DNA of 64,000 nucleotides from Nocardioides daeguensis (lineage in GTDB: Bacteria > Actinomycetota > Actinomycetes > Propionibacteriales > Nocardioidaceae): positions 62,001 to 126,000 of the forward strand of contig NZ_JAHTKU010000017.1 in NCBI RefSeq assembly GCF_019192965.1, read 5' to 3'. Below are positions 44,313 through 52,340 of this stretch, piece after piece (within the stretch, counting starts at the first letter, position 1; each line of letters starts with the position of its first letter). The notes under the pieces were generated by a model. It had not been told where the DNA came from. It saw only the letters and a list, made by a program, of their open reading frames with translations, and did no database searches. A program made the position numbers and the translations under genes.

Positions 44313-44328
44313 TGTCGCGACTGCGACA
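44313..44328. promoter_or_regulatory. Palindrome before the TetR gene
   Basis: TGTCGC (44313-44318), spacer GACT, GCGACA (44323-44328): a perfect 6-4-6 inverted repeat just upstream of the TetR start at 44300, the normal place for an autoregulatory operator. Nothing else is supported in the rest of the 370-base gap (to 44670). Confidence 0.45.
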
Positions 44329-44670
44329 GTGTCACCGTCAGGTATTGTCGGGCCCGTGCAGACCTAGCCGAGTCCCCCGGGGTCGCCGAGACTCGATCTG
44401 CTCACGGTCGCGAGGGTCGCCGAGGATCTGGACCTTCCGACCAACAAGTGCAAGGGACCGTGGCGAATCTGGTCGCCGAACCGCCCATTGCGGAACGCCA
44501 CCGCATTGGCACCAGCCACCGCAACCCCTCTTCGGCCGGGAGCCCAGTGGTCCACCCGACGTGCTGAAGAGCCGGAGTTTTCCGGACATCCTGCGCCGGT
44601 TGAATCAAGCCGGGGGTTTGATGCGGCCGCCACTGCGCCTTCAGGTCAACTCGTAGTGGTGAGACTGAGC

Positions 44671-45058
44671 TCAGCCCGCACGACCGGGGTTCGTTGGATT
44701 AAGGACCAGCTTGCTGAACATGAAGTCGCGGGGGCGGTTGACACAGTCCGGGGCGATCAACTGGCCTTGGCGGACGTAGAAGCAGGTGAAGTCGCGGTCC
44801 CGGCTCGGATCGCCGCTGAGGACCACTTCGTCATGCACTGTGTTGATTCCGGCGATCTGGAGCTTGATGTCGTGCTCCTGGTTGTTCCACATCAGCGTCG
44901 CGACCCGCTCGTCGCTGTTGATCCCGCACGCGCGCAGCGCGTGTTCCAACCGAACCGTCTGGCTGCAGAGTGCGCACACCGGCCGTCGGGTGCGCCCGCT
45001 CACCGTGCCTGAGGATCGCTGCGGTCGTGAAGGGGACGGTCATCATGGTGCTGCGCAT
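44671..45058 (-). pseudogene. Chimeric pseudogene: acyl-CoA ligase 5' end joined to ferredoxin reductase 3' end
   Basis: From ATG 45058 the frame gives MRSTMMTVPFTTAAILRHGE and RTLQPDGSV, which closely match the N terminus of the intact ligase at 25514-27145. A deletion with frameshift removes about 20 residues, then ALRACGINSDERVATLMWNN again matches the ligase. Right after WNNQEH the sequence switches to DIKLQIAGINTVHDEVV and CVNRPRDF, which match the C terminus of the ferredoxin reductase that starts at 46340. Nothing of either active core remains. It lies directly downstream of the intact reductase. Confidence 0.85.
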
Positions 45059-45137
45059 AGAGCTTCCTTCGACTGGGTGGGCGGGCAACGGTGAGGAGGG
45101 AGGATTCGCTCACACGACGCGTGTGCTGCGAGACGGA

Positions 45138-46340
45138 TCAGGACGCAACGAGATCTTCAAGCTGCTCTCGGTCGACCTCGAGCCCCTTGCTGAGCGCTTG
45201 CTTGGCCCACACGAAGTCTCGAGGCCGGTTCACGCAGTCCGCGGCGATCAACCGGCCCCGCTGGAGGTAGTAGCAGGAGAAGTCGCGGTCACCGGCTGGG
45301 TCGCCGTTGATCACGACCTCGTCGTACCCGGTGTTCAAGCCGGCGATCTGCAGCTTGAGATCGTACTGGTCGGACCAGAACCAGGGCAGGGCCGCGATGG
45401 GTCGTTCTCGGCCACACAGCGTGGCCGCCGCAGTTTTTGCCTGCTCGGCGGCGCTCGGCACGGATTCCAGCCTGACGAGTCGGTCGTAGCGAGCCATCCG
45501 ATGGCTGGCACAGTCCCCCGCGGCCACGATCCGGCCGTCGCTGGTGCGAGCGTGGTCGTCGATGACGATCCCGTCCTCCACCTCCAGTCCCGCGTCGACA
45601 GCGAGCTCGGTGCTGGGGACCAGTCCGACGCCCACGATCACGAGATCGGTCGGGATCCGCTCACCCCCGGCCAGGATCGCCTCTCTGACGCGCAGGTCGC
45701 CGACCAGACTCTCCACGAGAGCACGCGTCCGGATGTCTACACCTGCCTCTCTGTGCACCCGCTCGTAGAAGGTCGACACCTCGGGTGCAGTGACCCTCTC
45801 GAGCACGCGTTCGGCAGCCTCCAGGACGGTCACTTCCAGGCCCAGCGCCCGCAGGGACGCGGCTGTCTCCAAACCGATGTAGCCGCCGCCGATGATGACG
45901 GCGTGGCGACCGGGCAAGGCCGATTCGCGGATCGTCTCGACGTCGGCAAAGGTCCGGAGGTAGTGAATCCCCGGAAGGTCGCTGCCGGGCAGGAACAGCC
46001 TGCGTGCGCGGCCGCCCGTGCACAGCGCCAGACCGTCGTACGCCAGTGTCTCGCCCTCGCTCGTCACGACGCATCCGGCGGCACGATCGATGCTGGTGAC
46101 GGTTGCTCGCACCAGTCGGATCTCCTGCTTGGCGTAGAACTCCGTCTTGCGAATCGCGAGCTCCTCCCGGCTGCTCCTGCCTACGAGGTACGCCTTGGAG
46201 AGCGGAGGGCGCTGGTAGGGCAGCGCCGCTTCGTCCCCGACCAGGACGACCTCTCCGTCCCAGCCCTCCTGCCGCAGGCTGGCCGCCACCTGGGCGCCCG
46301 CGTGACTGGCTCCCACGACGAGAGCCCTGCCCCGGGTCAC
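45138..46340 (-). CDS. Ferredoxin reductase of the CYP153 system (FAD/NAD)
   Basis: A 400-residue protein with an N-terminal FAD loop (RALVVGASHAGAQVAASL), PYQRPPLSKAY, a middle NAD-binding loop (IIGGGYIGLETAASLRALG) and the C-terminal FAD segment AAGDCASHRMARYDRLVRLE. It passes electrons from NADH to the 2Fe-2S ferredoxin encoded two genes upstream. The ATG overlaps the P450 stop (ATGA), so the three-gene electron chain is one unit. A broken copy of its C terminus follows at 44671. Confidence 0.9.
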   Translation of the reverse strand: MTRGRALVVGASHAGAQVAASLRQEGWDGEVVLVGDEAALPYQRPPLSKAYLVGRSSREELAIRKTEFYAKQEIRLVRATVTSIDRAAGCVVTSEGETLAYDGLALCTGGRARRLFLPGSDLPGIHYLRTFADVETIRESALPGRHAVIIGGGYIGLETAASLRALGLEVTVLEAAERVLERVTAPEVSTFYERVHREAGVDIRTRALVESLVGDLRVREAILAGGERIPTDLVIVGVGLVPSTELAVDAGLEVEDGIVIDDHARTSDGRIVAAGDCASHRMARYDRLVRLESVPSAAEQAKTAAATLCGRERPIAALPWFWSDQYDLKLQIAGLNTGYDEVVINGDPAGDRDFSCYYLQRGRLIAADCVNRPRDFVWAKQALSKGLEVDREQLEDLVAS

Positions 46341-47737
46341 CCGACGGTCTTGGGCGTCAGCTCGACCATCAACTTGCTGATCCCGCGCACGAAGTTGGAC
46401 TGGACGTACTCAGGCTCGCCAACGACCTCGATCTTCTCGAAGCGAGGGAGCAGCTCCTCCCAGAGGATGCGCAGCTGCATCTCTGCGAGCCGATTGCCCA
46501 TGCACCGGTGGACACCGAATCCGAAGGAGATGTGGTTGCGTGCGTTGCTGCGGTCGATGATGAGGTCATCGGGTCGGTCGAAGACGCGCTCGTCCCGGTT
46601 GCCCGAGGCGTACCACATGATGACCTTGTCACCTTTGCGGATGAACTGGCCGTTGAGGATCGTGTCCTTCTTGGCCACTCGGCGCATGTAGGCGAGCGGG
46701 GTCTGCCACCGGATGATCTCCGAGACCGCGTTCGGGATGAGTTCGGGGTTCGCCTTGAGCTTCTCGAACTGGTCCGGGAACTGGTTCAGCGCGAGCACCC
46801 CGCCGCTCATGGAGTTCCTCGTGGTGTCATTGCCTCCCACGATCAGCAGGACGAGGTTGCCGAGGAACTCCATCGGGCGGTCGATCAGGTCCTTGGTGTC
46901 CTCGTTGCTCTGCAGCATCGTGATCAGGTCGAAGCCTGGCTCTTCGCCGGCAGCGAGGCGCGCCTCCTTGTCGCGCCACAGGGCGCTGAGGCCGCGCGCC
47001 GCGTCGACGAAGCCTCGGAAGATCGTGTCGTTGTCGGAGGGTCCACCGTTGGCCTGCTCCATGGAGCTGGCAAGGTCTGACCACTCCACGAGCTTGCGTC
47101 GCTGTTCGTAGGGGAAGTCCAGCAGCGTCGCCAGCATCCGCGCCGTCAGCTCGACGGAGACGAGATCCACCCAGTTGAAAGGCTCGCCCACGGGAAGGTC
47201 GTCGAGGACCTCCCTGACGCGCGATCGGATCAGCGTCTCCATCTCGCGGAGGTTCTTGGGAGCCACGACGCCTTGCACGGCTGCACGCTGCCTGTCGTGC
47301 TTGGGCGGATCCATGGCGATGAACATGGCCACGTCCATGAACCGCGGAGGTTCACCGATGATGATGAACGGCTCAGCCGAGAAGGTCTCGTGGTCCTTGT
47401 CGACCGCGATGATGTCCGCGTGTCGAGTCACCGACCAGAACTGACCGAATGGGCTGTTGGCCTGAAAGTGGACGGGCGCCTCGTTCCGCACCCGCTCGAA
47501 GTACGACTGCCACTTGCCCTGCCGGTATAGGAACGGGTTGCTCAGGTCGATGTCGGCTAGAGCGACCTCCTCCACGGGCGGGATGGGCCGCTCGACGAAG
47601 ATCTTCTGCCCGTTGGTCCGCGTCACGAAGCGGCGGGCCCTGTCGTACAGGTGGGCGCCGCGGATCTGCAGCTCCATCGGGACCAATGATTGCGCTCGCT
47701 CGGTCAGGGCGTCGGTCACGACCGTCAGTGTCGCCAT
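46337..47737 (-). CDS. CYP153-type cytochrome P450 alkane hydroxylase
   Basis: This 466-residue P450 has the I-helix GGNDTTRNSMSGG, and heme region FGFGVHRCMGNRLAEMQLRI followed by LWEELLPRF. This heme-loop sequence is the hallmark of CYP153 terminal alkane hydroxylases. It converts medium-chain n-alkanes or other hydrophobic chains to 1-alcohols. ATG 47737 follows AAAGGACATCGACACC. The order P450 > ferredoxin reductase after a 22-base gap from the ferredoxin matches known CYP153 operons apart from gene order. Confidence 0.9.
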   Translation of the reverse strand: MATLTVVTDALTERAQSLVPMELQIRGAHLYDRARRFVTRTNGQKIFVERPIPPVEEVALADIDLSNPFLYRQGKWQSYFERVRNEAPVHFQANSPFGQFWSVTRHADIIAVDKDHETFSAEPFIIIGEPPRFMDVAMFIAMDPPKHDRQRAAVQGVVAPKNLREMETLIRSRVREVLDDLPVGEPFNWVDLVSVELTARMLATLLDFPYEQRRKLVEWSDLASSMEQANGGPSDNDTIFRGFVDAARGLSALWRDKEARLAAGEEPGFDLITMLQSNEDTKDLIDRPMEFLGNLVLLIVGGNDTTRNSMSGGVLALNQFPDQFEKLKANPELIPNAVSEIIRWQTPLAYMRRVAKKDTILNGQFIRKGDKVIMWYASGNRDERVFDRPDDLIIDRSNARNHISFGFGVHRCMGNRLAEMQLRILWEELLPRFEKIEVVGEPEYVQSNFVRGISKLMVELTPKTVG

Positions 47738-47759
47738 GGTGTCGATGTCCTTTCGCTGA

Positions 47760-48080
47760 TCACATCTGGAATTCTGGGAGCCGGACCACCAAGCCGTCAC
47801 AGTTCTCGCTCATCGTCATCTGGCAGGACAGCCGCGAGGTCGGCTCGCGCTCAGGGTTCATCGCCAGCATCTCCTCCTCGACGGAGGTCGCCCGTCCGAC
47901 CGCGTCGGCCCACGAGTCGTCAACGATAACGTGGCAGGTGCCGCATGCCGCCTCCCCGCCGCAGTCGCCGTCGATGCCGGGGACCATGTTGCTCACGGCG
48001 ATCTGCATGAGGGATTCGCCATCCTCCAGCGGGGCCTCGTGCTTCTCTCCGTCGTGAGAGATGAAGGTGACTACTGACAT
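47760..48080 (-). CDS. 2Fe-2S ferredoxin of the CYP153 system
   Basis: A 106-residue adrenodoxin/putidaredoxin-type ferredoxin. The cluster cysteines are in CGGEAACGTC (C-x5-C-x2-C) and the later SCQM, with the YIFV-like N terminus VVTFISHDGEKHEA. It delivers electrons to the CYP153 heme. The ATG at 48080 has GAGGAG upstream. First gene of the operon; an AraC gene diverges from it. Confidence 0.9.
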   Translation of the reverse strand: MSVVTFISHDGEKHEAPLEDGESLMQIAVSNMVPGIDGDCGGEAACGTCHVIVDDSWADAVGRATSVEEEMLAMNPEREPTSRLSCQMTMSENCDGLVVRLPEFQM

Positions 48081-48187
48081 CGCGTAACTCCTCACTCGAA
48101 ACTGGGTCCCAAGTGTTGTCGTCGATTCGGCCCAGTGGCTATGGTCACCCGCGTCAGCTTTTTGTGAATTCGGCTCAGGAGACGTAG
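48081..48187. promoter_or_regulatory. Divergent promoter region, CYP153 operon and AraC gene
   Basis: 107 bases between the ferredoxin ATG and the AraC TTG. It must carry both promoters and the AraC binding site. No clear direct repeat pair was found by eye. CAGGAGACGTAG just before 48188 is the SD of the AraC gene. Confidence 0.45.
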
Positions 48188-49264
48188 TTGAGGCAAGAGG
48201 AAGCCGGTGTCCCTCCCCTCGCGTTTGTCCAACTGCTGAACAGCGATGCCCTCCAACCCGATGCGGTCGCGCAGTTCCGACGTCTCGTGCGCCGCGAGGG
48301 CTGGTCGGAACTCGAACTGGTCAGGCGCGACCGGCAGGTGCCGATCCGATGGTTTCGCGAGGTGTTCGCCGACCTCGATCCCGACAGCGCGACCCGCTTC
48401 GGGCTCGCCTTCGCCGAACAGGCGCAGCTGACGTCCTTTGGCCCCCTGAGCCTGCCCCTGATCAGTGCCGCTTCCGTGGCTGAAGTCTTCGACCTCCTCG
48501 GCTATCTACCGGTCATCTCGGGAAGCCTTCGGCCTCACTTCCACCAGAGTCCGACAAGCTTGACAGTGGGTCTCACCGGGCAGACCGACGACCCCGCTCT
48601 CAACTGCCTCGTCATCGCATACGGTGGAGCAGCACTGCTACGGCTGCTCGACATGCTGGCCGGAGAACTACCCGCCGTGACGCTGCATCTCGCCTGGGAG
48701 GCCCCCAGGACTCCGGCGCTGGGGCCCGACGCCGTGGCCGGACGCTTGGTCTTCGGCGCACACACGTCGTTCATCGATGTGCCCCTCGAGTCCCTCTCAG
48801 CACCTTGCCGATTCCCGGACCCGGTCGCCTATCGCCTCGCCATCACTGAGCTGCGCCGCACGCTCGAGCGGGATAGGGAACCCACCAGCATCTCCGAGAC
48901 CATCAGGCGGGCGATCGAGGAGAACCCTGCTCACAGTGGCCGCGACGAGGTCGCGGCCATGCTGGGCATGTCGGTCAGCACAGTGAAGCGGCGCCTTGAC
49001 GCCGAGGGCACGACTTTTCGTGAGTTGCGAGAGGCGGTTCTCCGCGAACGTGCCATCGTGCGCCTCCTTGACCCGTCGCTTCCCATCAGCCAGATCGCCA
49101 TCGACCTCGGTTACAGCGACTTGGCCAACTTCTCTCATGCCTTCAAACGCTGGACAGGGCAGTCACCGGTCGCCTTCCGCCGAGCGGGTAGCCGCATCCA
49201 GACGGATGCGGAGGCGAGTGGTCACCCACCTCTGACGCACGCCAGTGGCAACCGCAACCTTTAA
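48188..49264 (+). CDS. AraC-family activator of the CYP153 operon
   Basis: This 358-residue protein has an N-terminal ligand domain of the Arabinose_bd type (about 20-210) and two C-terminal HTHs: REVAAMLGMSVSTVKRRLDAE-like helix-turn-helix and the signature SQIAIDLGYSDLANFSHAF with KRWTGQSP. It starts with TTG at 48188, supported by AGGAGA 8 bases upstream. A divergent AraC gene is the regulator in known CYP153 alkane clusters, so it probably activates with an alkane or alcohol. Confidence 0.85.
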   Translation: MRQEEAGVPPLAFVQLLNSDALQPDAVAQFRRLVRREGWSELELVRRDRQVPIRWFREVFADLDPDSATRFGLAFAEQAQLTSFGPLSLPLISAASVAEVFDLLGYLPVISGSLRPHFHQSPTSLTVGLTGQTDDPALNCLVIAYGGAALLRLLDMLAGELPAVTLHLAWEAPRTPALGPDAVAGRLVFGAHTSFIDVPLESLSAPCRFPDPVAYRLAITELRRTLERDREPTSISETIRRAIEENPAHSGRDEVAAMLGMSVSTVKRRLDAEGTTFRELREAVLRERAIVRLLDPSLPISQIAIDLGYSDLANFSHAFKRWTGQSPVAFRRAGSRIQTDAEASGHPPLTHASGNRNL

Positions 49265-49355
49265 GACCGTGGACAGCGTCGACCTCATCGCAACGCAGCG
49301 CGGCGTCGCGCTGGACACCCGTGGCAACTGAAGCCATGGACGGCCGACAATCGCT

Positions 49356-49680
49356 GAGCGTCGGGATCCGCAGCTGCACATCGCCGGCCTGGGTGGTCAC
49401 CAGCCGCGGCCGGTGCCCGTTGCGTTCGGTCGTGCGGGTCTCGGTGCGCACGTAGGGATCGGCGCCGATCCGCTCGGCGGCATCGGCTTCAATCAGCTCC
49501 TGCATTACCACCCGGACCGGCTCACGGACCAGATCCACGCCATCACCGGCACGAACGCATCGAGCAGCCCGGAGAGGGCAGACTGGGACAAGGCCATCGG
49601 CCGGGTCTCCTTCAGTGTGTCTCTTCGCCGTTTCACACCGAAGATCCCGCCGATGGCCGCCTACGTCACGCAGCCCCGCC
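49356..49680 (-). mobile_element. IS256-type (Mutator family) transposase 5' remnant
   Basis: The minus-strand sequence has ATG 49597 giving MALSQSALSGLLDA. After a frameshift it continues DLVREPVRVVMQELIEADAA, ERIGADPYVRTETRTTERNG and QAGDVQLRIPTL, an IS256-family N terminus. Homology stops near 49356. The DDE core and 3' end are missing, so it is dead. The 49601-49680 part resembles the usual leader and left end of such elements. Confidence 0.75.
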
Positions 49681-49763
49681 GTCGACCCTCAAACCCACCA
49701 CCCCAGCGGACGCTCCTTCGCGGATCCCGCCCGCCTACCAGCCACGAACACCCAAATGAAGAA

Positions 49764-49797
49764 CACCCGGACCCACGTTTCCGTGGGTCCGGGTGTC
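49764..49797 (-). terminator. Terminator behind the tRNA remnant
   Basis: A 15-bp perfect stem ACACCCGGACCCACG (49764-49778) / CGTGGGTCCGGGTGT (49783-49797) with loop TTTC. On the minus strand it lies 27 bases beyond the tRNA-like 3' end at 49824, and is followed by TCTTCATTT. It is the natural terminator position for a tRNA gene on the minus strand. Confidence 0.7.
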
Positions 49798-49823
49798 CGC
49801 GATGTCCTGAGACATCACATTTG

Positions 49824-49857
49824 TAGCGGGGGCAGGATTTGCACCTGCGACCTCTGG
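49824..49857 (-). pseudogene. 3' fragment of an initiator tRNA-Met (probable attachment-site scar)
   Basis: The minus strand reads CCAGAGGTCGCAGG, then loop TGCAAAT, then CCTGC and CCCCGC ending T-A-CA. This matches the anticodon-arm end, T-arm and acceptor 3' strand of bacterial tRNA-fMet. The T-loop has TGC in place of the invariant TTC. The 5' half and anticodon are absent. Such 34-base 3' ends are typical of integration into tRNA genes. Confidence 0.65.
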
Positions 49858-50252
49858 ACGAGATCGGGGCACCTGCGACAACTACGGAGTACCGAAAGCT
49901 ACCGATTCGATCGGTGTAGTGAGGGATTCGCCCTCGCTTCCGTTGTCTCAGGATACCCGTCCAGTGACGAGTGGGACGGCCGCAATCTGGCCACTAGATG
50001 GACCCCGATCGAATCTGGCTTGGACCGGGCAGCCGCATCACTCGCGGTGGATCCTTCAGTGCGGCCTCCCGCTGACGGGTGCCGCCATGCGGTACGCGGG
50101 CTGGCTCCTAGAGGGACGCACGCGACGCGTGAGCGGAACAGATGAGGGCGGTCCGGTGGGCGGAATCGCGGCCAGCCTCGATCAGGTGTGTGGGAGCGTG
50201 CGAGGCTCCTGTAGCATTCGCGGCCAACGCCGTTCCTTGACCGCTCGTATCT
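49858..50252. other. Intergenic, no supported gene
   Basis: About 395 bases with no convincing frame. GCACCTGCGAC from the tRNA T-arm (49841-49851) recurs at 49870-49880. If an element was integrated here, this would be its edge, but no integrase is visible. Confidence 0.4.
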
Positions 50253-50750
50253 TCAGTCGGGGTCGACCGGGGCCGGCGGCGCGCCGCGGTCGAAGTGGGC
50301 TATGTCCACTTTGAGGAACAGCGCTGACGCAGTGGCGACCACGGTGCCGCCGGCCTCTGCCATCTCGGCTTCGACGAACAGCTTGCGGCCGTCGTCGCGT
50401 ACGACGCGCGCTGCAAGCTCGTAGGCGGTGCCGAGGATGACGGGGGCGTCGTAGCGCACTTCAAGCTGCCGGGTTACCGCCGGCGTCCCGGTCAGGTAGA
50501 GCAGGAAGCCGAACAGGTCGTCGAGGACGGTGGCCACTGCGCCGCCGTGTGCGATGCCCGGAGCGCCCATGTGGCGTTCGCTGAACCGGTATACGGCGTG
50601 CACCTCCTCGCCGCGGCGTTGGACCACGAGGTGGTGCCCGTGGGGGTTGTCGGGTCCGCAGCCGAGGCAGTGGCCGTGGTGTGGTGGAAGCTTGGTGCCG
50701 TCCGGGTGCGGCCGGAACTTGTCCGCCCAGCTCCCAAGGATGCTGTTCAT
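50253..50750 (-). CDS. PaaI-type hotdog thioesterase
   Basis: This 165-residue protein has GHCLGCGPDNPHG (cysteine motif, about 26-38) and the hotdog core MGAPGIAHGGAVATVLDDLF. It is closely similar to the enzyme at 24881 and to the broken copy at 58440. It hydrolyses acyl-CoA thioesters. The ATG at 50750 overlaps the stop of the TetR gene, so the two are co-transcribed and probably share an inducer pathway. Confidence 0.85.
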   Translation of the reverse strand: MNSILGSWADKFRPHPDGTKLPPHHGHCLGCGPDNPHGHHLVVQRRGEEVHAVYRFSERHMGAPGIAHGGAVATVLDDLFGFLLYLTGTPAVTRQLEVRYDAPVILGTAYELAARVVRDDGRKLFVEAEMAEAGGTVVATASALFLKVDIAHFDRGAPPAPVDPD

Positions 50751-51370
50751 CGGTCCCCTTCCAGGCCTGTGTTCGCAGGAGTCGTGGCGAGGCCGTTGAG
50801 CATGAGGTCGCAGATGGAAGCAGCGATGCGCGCAGCGTCCGTGGCCGAGTCGTTCGACGATCCTTCGACCGCGACGCTGAGGCCGGTCACGGTGATCGCA
50901 CCGAAGATGCTCAGCGCGACTGCACCCGGGTCCTCCACCGGCCGCAGGGTGCCGTCGCTGACGCCTTCGGCAAGCAGGCTCGCGATGGGCCGGTGGAATG
51001 CCTCCTGTAACGCTGCGGCGAGCTCCGGAAGGCGCGTAGCGCGACCCAGGTCGCCGACGAGGGCTCGGCAGACGGCCGGATGATCGAGCATCACTGCGAG
51101 CTGTGCCTCGACCGCCGACTCAAGGCGATCCCGAGCGCTGCCGGGGGCCGACGCCGCAGTTCCGCCTTCGCCGGCGATCAGCTCGAGCATGTCGGCCAGC
51201 AGGAACGCCAGGACCTCGTCCTTGCCGCTGAAGTAGTAGTACAGCGTGGCCTTCGGGATGCCGGCTGCGTCGGCGATCTCGTCGACCTTGGCGTCAGCCA
51301 GGCCGCGCTCGGCGATGAGCTCCGCCGCCCCGTAGAGCTTGCTGGCCAGCTTGGCAGGTACCTGTCGCAC
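50747..51370 (-). CDS. TetR-family regulator
   Basis: This 207-residue protein has an HTH at about 10-55 (LYGAAELIAERGLADAKVDE; IPKATLYYYFSGKDEVLA) and a helical C-terminal domain. The GTG at 51370 has GGGAAG 5 bases upstream. It overlaps the thioesterase gene and lies opposite the P450/MmpL remnants and the intact P450, which it may control. Confidence 0.8.
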   Translation of the reverse strand: MRQVPAKLASKLYGAAELIAERGLADAKVDEIADAAGIPKATLYYYFSGKDEVLAFLLADMLELIAGEGGTAASAPGSARDRLESAVEAQLAVMLDHPAVCRALVGDLGRATRLPELAAALQEAFHRPIASLLAEGVSDGTLRPVEDPGAVALSIFGAITVTGLSVAVEGSSNDSATDAARIAASICDLMLNGLATTPANTGLEGDR

Positions 51371-51448
51371 TTCGCTTCCCCTTCCCTCGGCCTCTGAGAC
51401 CCACGGTTGACGTCATTCCTTTGCTGGATCAGAATTCTATCTTGAACT

Positions 51449-51466
51449 CTCAGTACAAACTCTGAG
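51449..51466. promoter_or_regulatory. Inverted repeat before the TetR gene
   Basis: CTCAG (51449-51453) and CTGAG (51462-51466) with 8 bases between, in AT-richer DNA (51421-51470) where the TetR promoter must be. A short repeat, so weak evidence. Confidence 0.3.
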
Positions 51467-51510
51467 TCCGGCCATTGAGCGCACGACCCACGGACGTCTG
51501 GAGCTACTCG

Positions 51511-52340
51511 ATGAACGCGTTGCTCACCCCCTTGCGAGGCCCCCTGCGGCGCCGTACTTCCTCGGTCGTGCTGACGCGACTGCCCGGTCGAGTGGATCAG
51601 GGGCTGCGCACGCTGAGTCGGTCCTGGCCGGTCCGGCCGCTGGCCGAGGCGCCGGCCGGCAGCGGTCTGGCAGCGGTGCGGGGCGACCAGGGTCTGCCGT
51701 TGTTGGGCCACACGCTTGGCTACATCCGGTTCGGGTCCGATCTGGGTCGCCGTCCTCGTCCTCATCGTGGTCCTTGCCGCAGTCCTCCTCATCCTCATCC
51801 TCACCCTGCGCGCACTCGCGGCCCCGCTGTACCTGCTCGCCCTCGGTCGTTGTCTCCTGTGCGGCCGCGCTCGGCCTGACCACACTGGTCTTCCAGCACC
51901 TCCTCGGGCAGGACATCCACTTCACCGTGCCGGTCATCACGTTCGTGCTGCTGGTCGCGGTGGGAGCCGACTACAACATCCTGCTGATGAGCCGGATGCG
52001 CGAAAGCGGGCTCGCCCTGACCCGTAGCGAGGTCGCCCGCGCAGTCACCGCCACCGGCACCGTCATCACCGCCGCCGGCGTCATCTTCGCCTCCACCTTC
52101 GTGGCGCTGCTGTTCTCACCGGTCGAGGCACTCACCCAGACCGGGTTCGCCGTCGCATCAGGACTGCTACTGGACACCTTCATCGTCCGCACCCTGGTCG
52201 TCCCCGCCTGCGCCGCCCTGTTCGAGGAACGCAGCTGGTGGCCACACCGGAACCCGACAACAACAGGCACGAGACCGCAACCAGCCGACACGGCCGACGC
52301 ACCGGCATCGAGCTCAACAACCGAGGGGACCCCCCGATGA
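51511..52340 (+). pseudogene. Chimeric pseudogene: P450 5' end joined to MmpL transporter 3' end
   Basis: ATG 51511 (SD CTGGAG) starts MNALLTPLRGPLRRR and runs through LPLLGHTLGYIRFGSDL, matching the N terminus of the P450 at 31413-32873 (LPLLGHTLDYIRFGSDF). At about 51740 the sequence changes to the C-terminal membrane part of an MmpL/RND transporter (VAVLVLIVVLAAVLLILI). That part continues after a one-base frameshift near 51842 with GADYNILLMSRM, FASTFVALLFSPVEAL and EERSWWPH. Neither half can work. The stop overlaps the start of the next P450. Confidence 0.85.

Noticed and set aside
49824..49857. Functional tRNA gene
   Set aside because: Only the 3' 34 bases are present, there is no anticodon or 5' acceptor strand, and the T-loop is altered.
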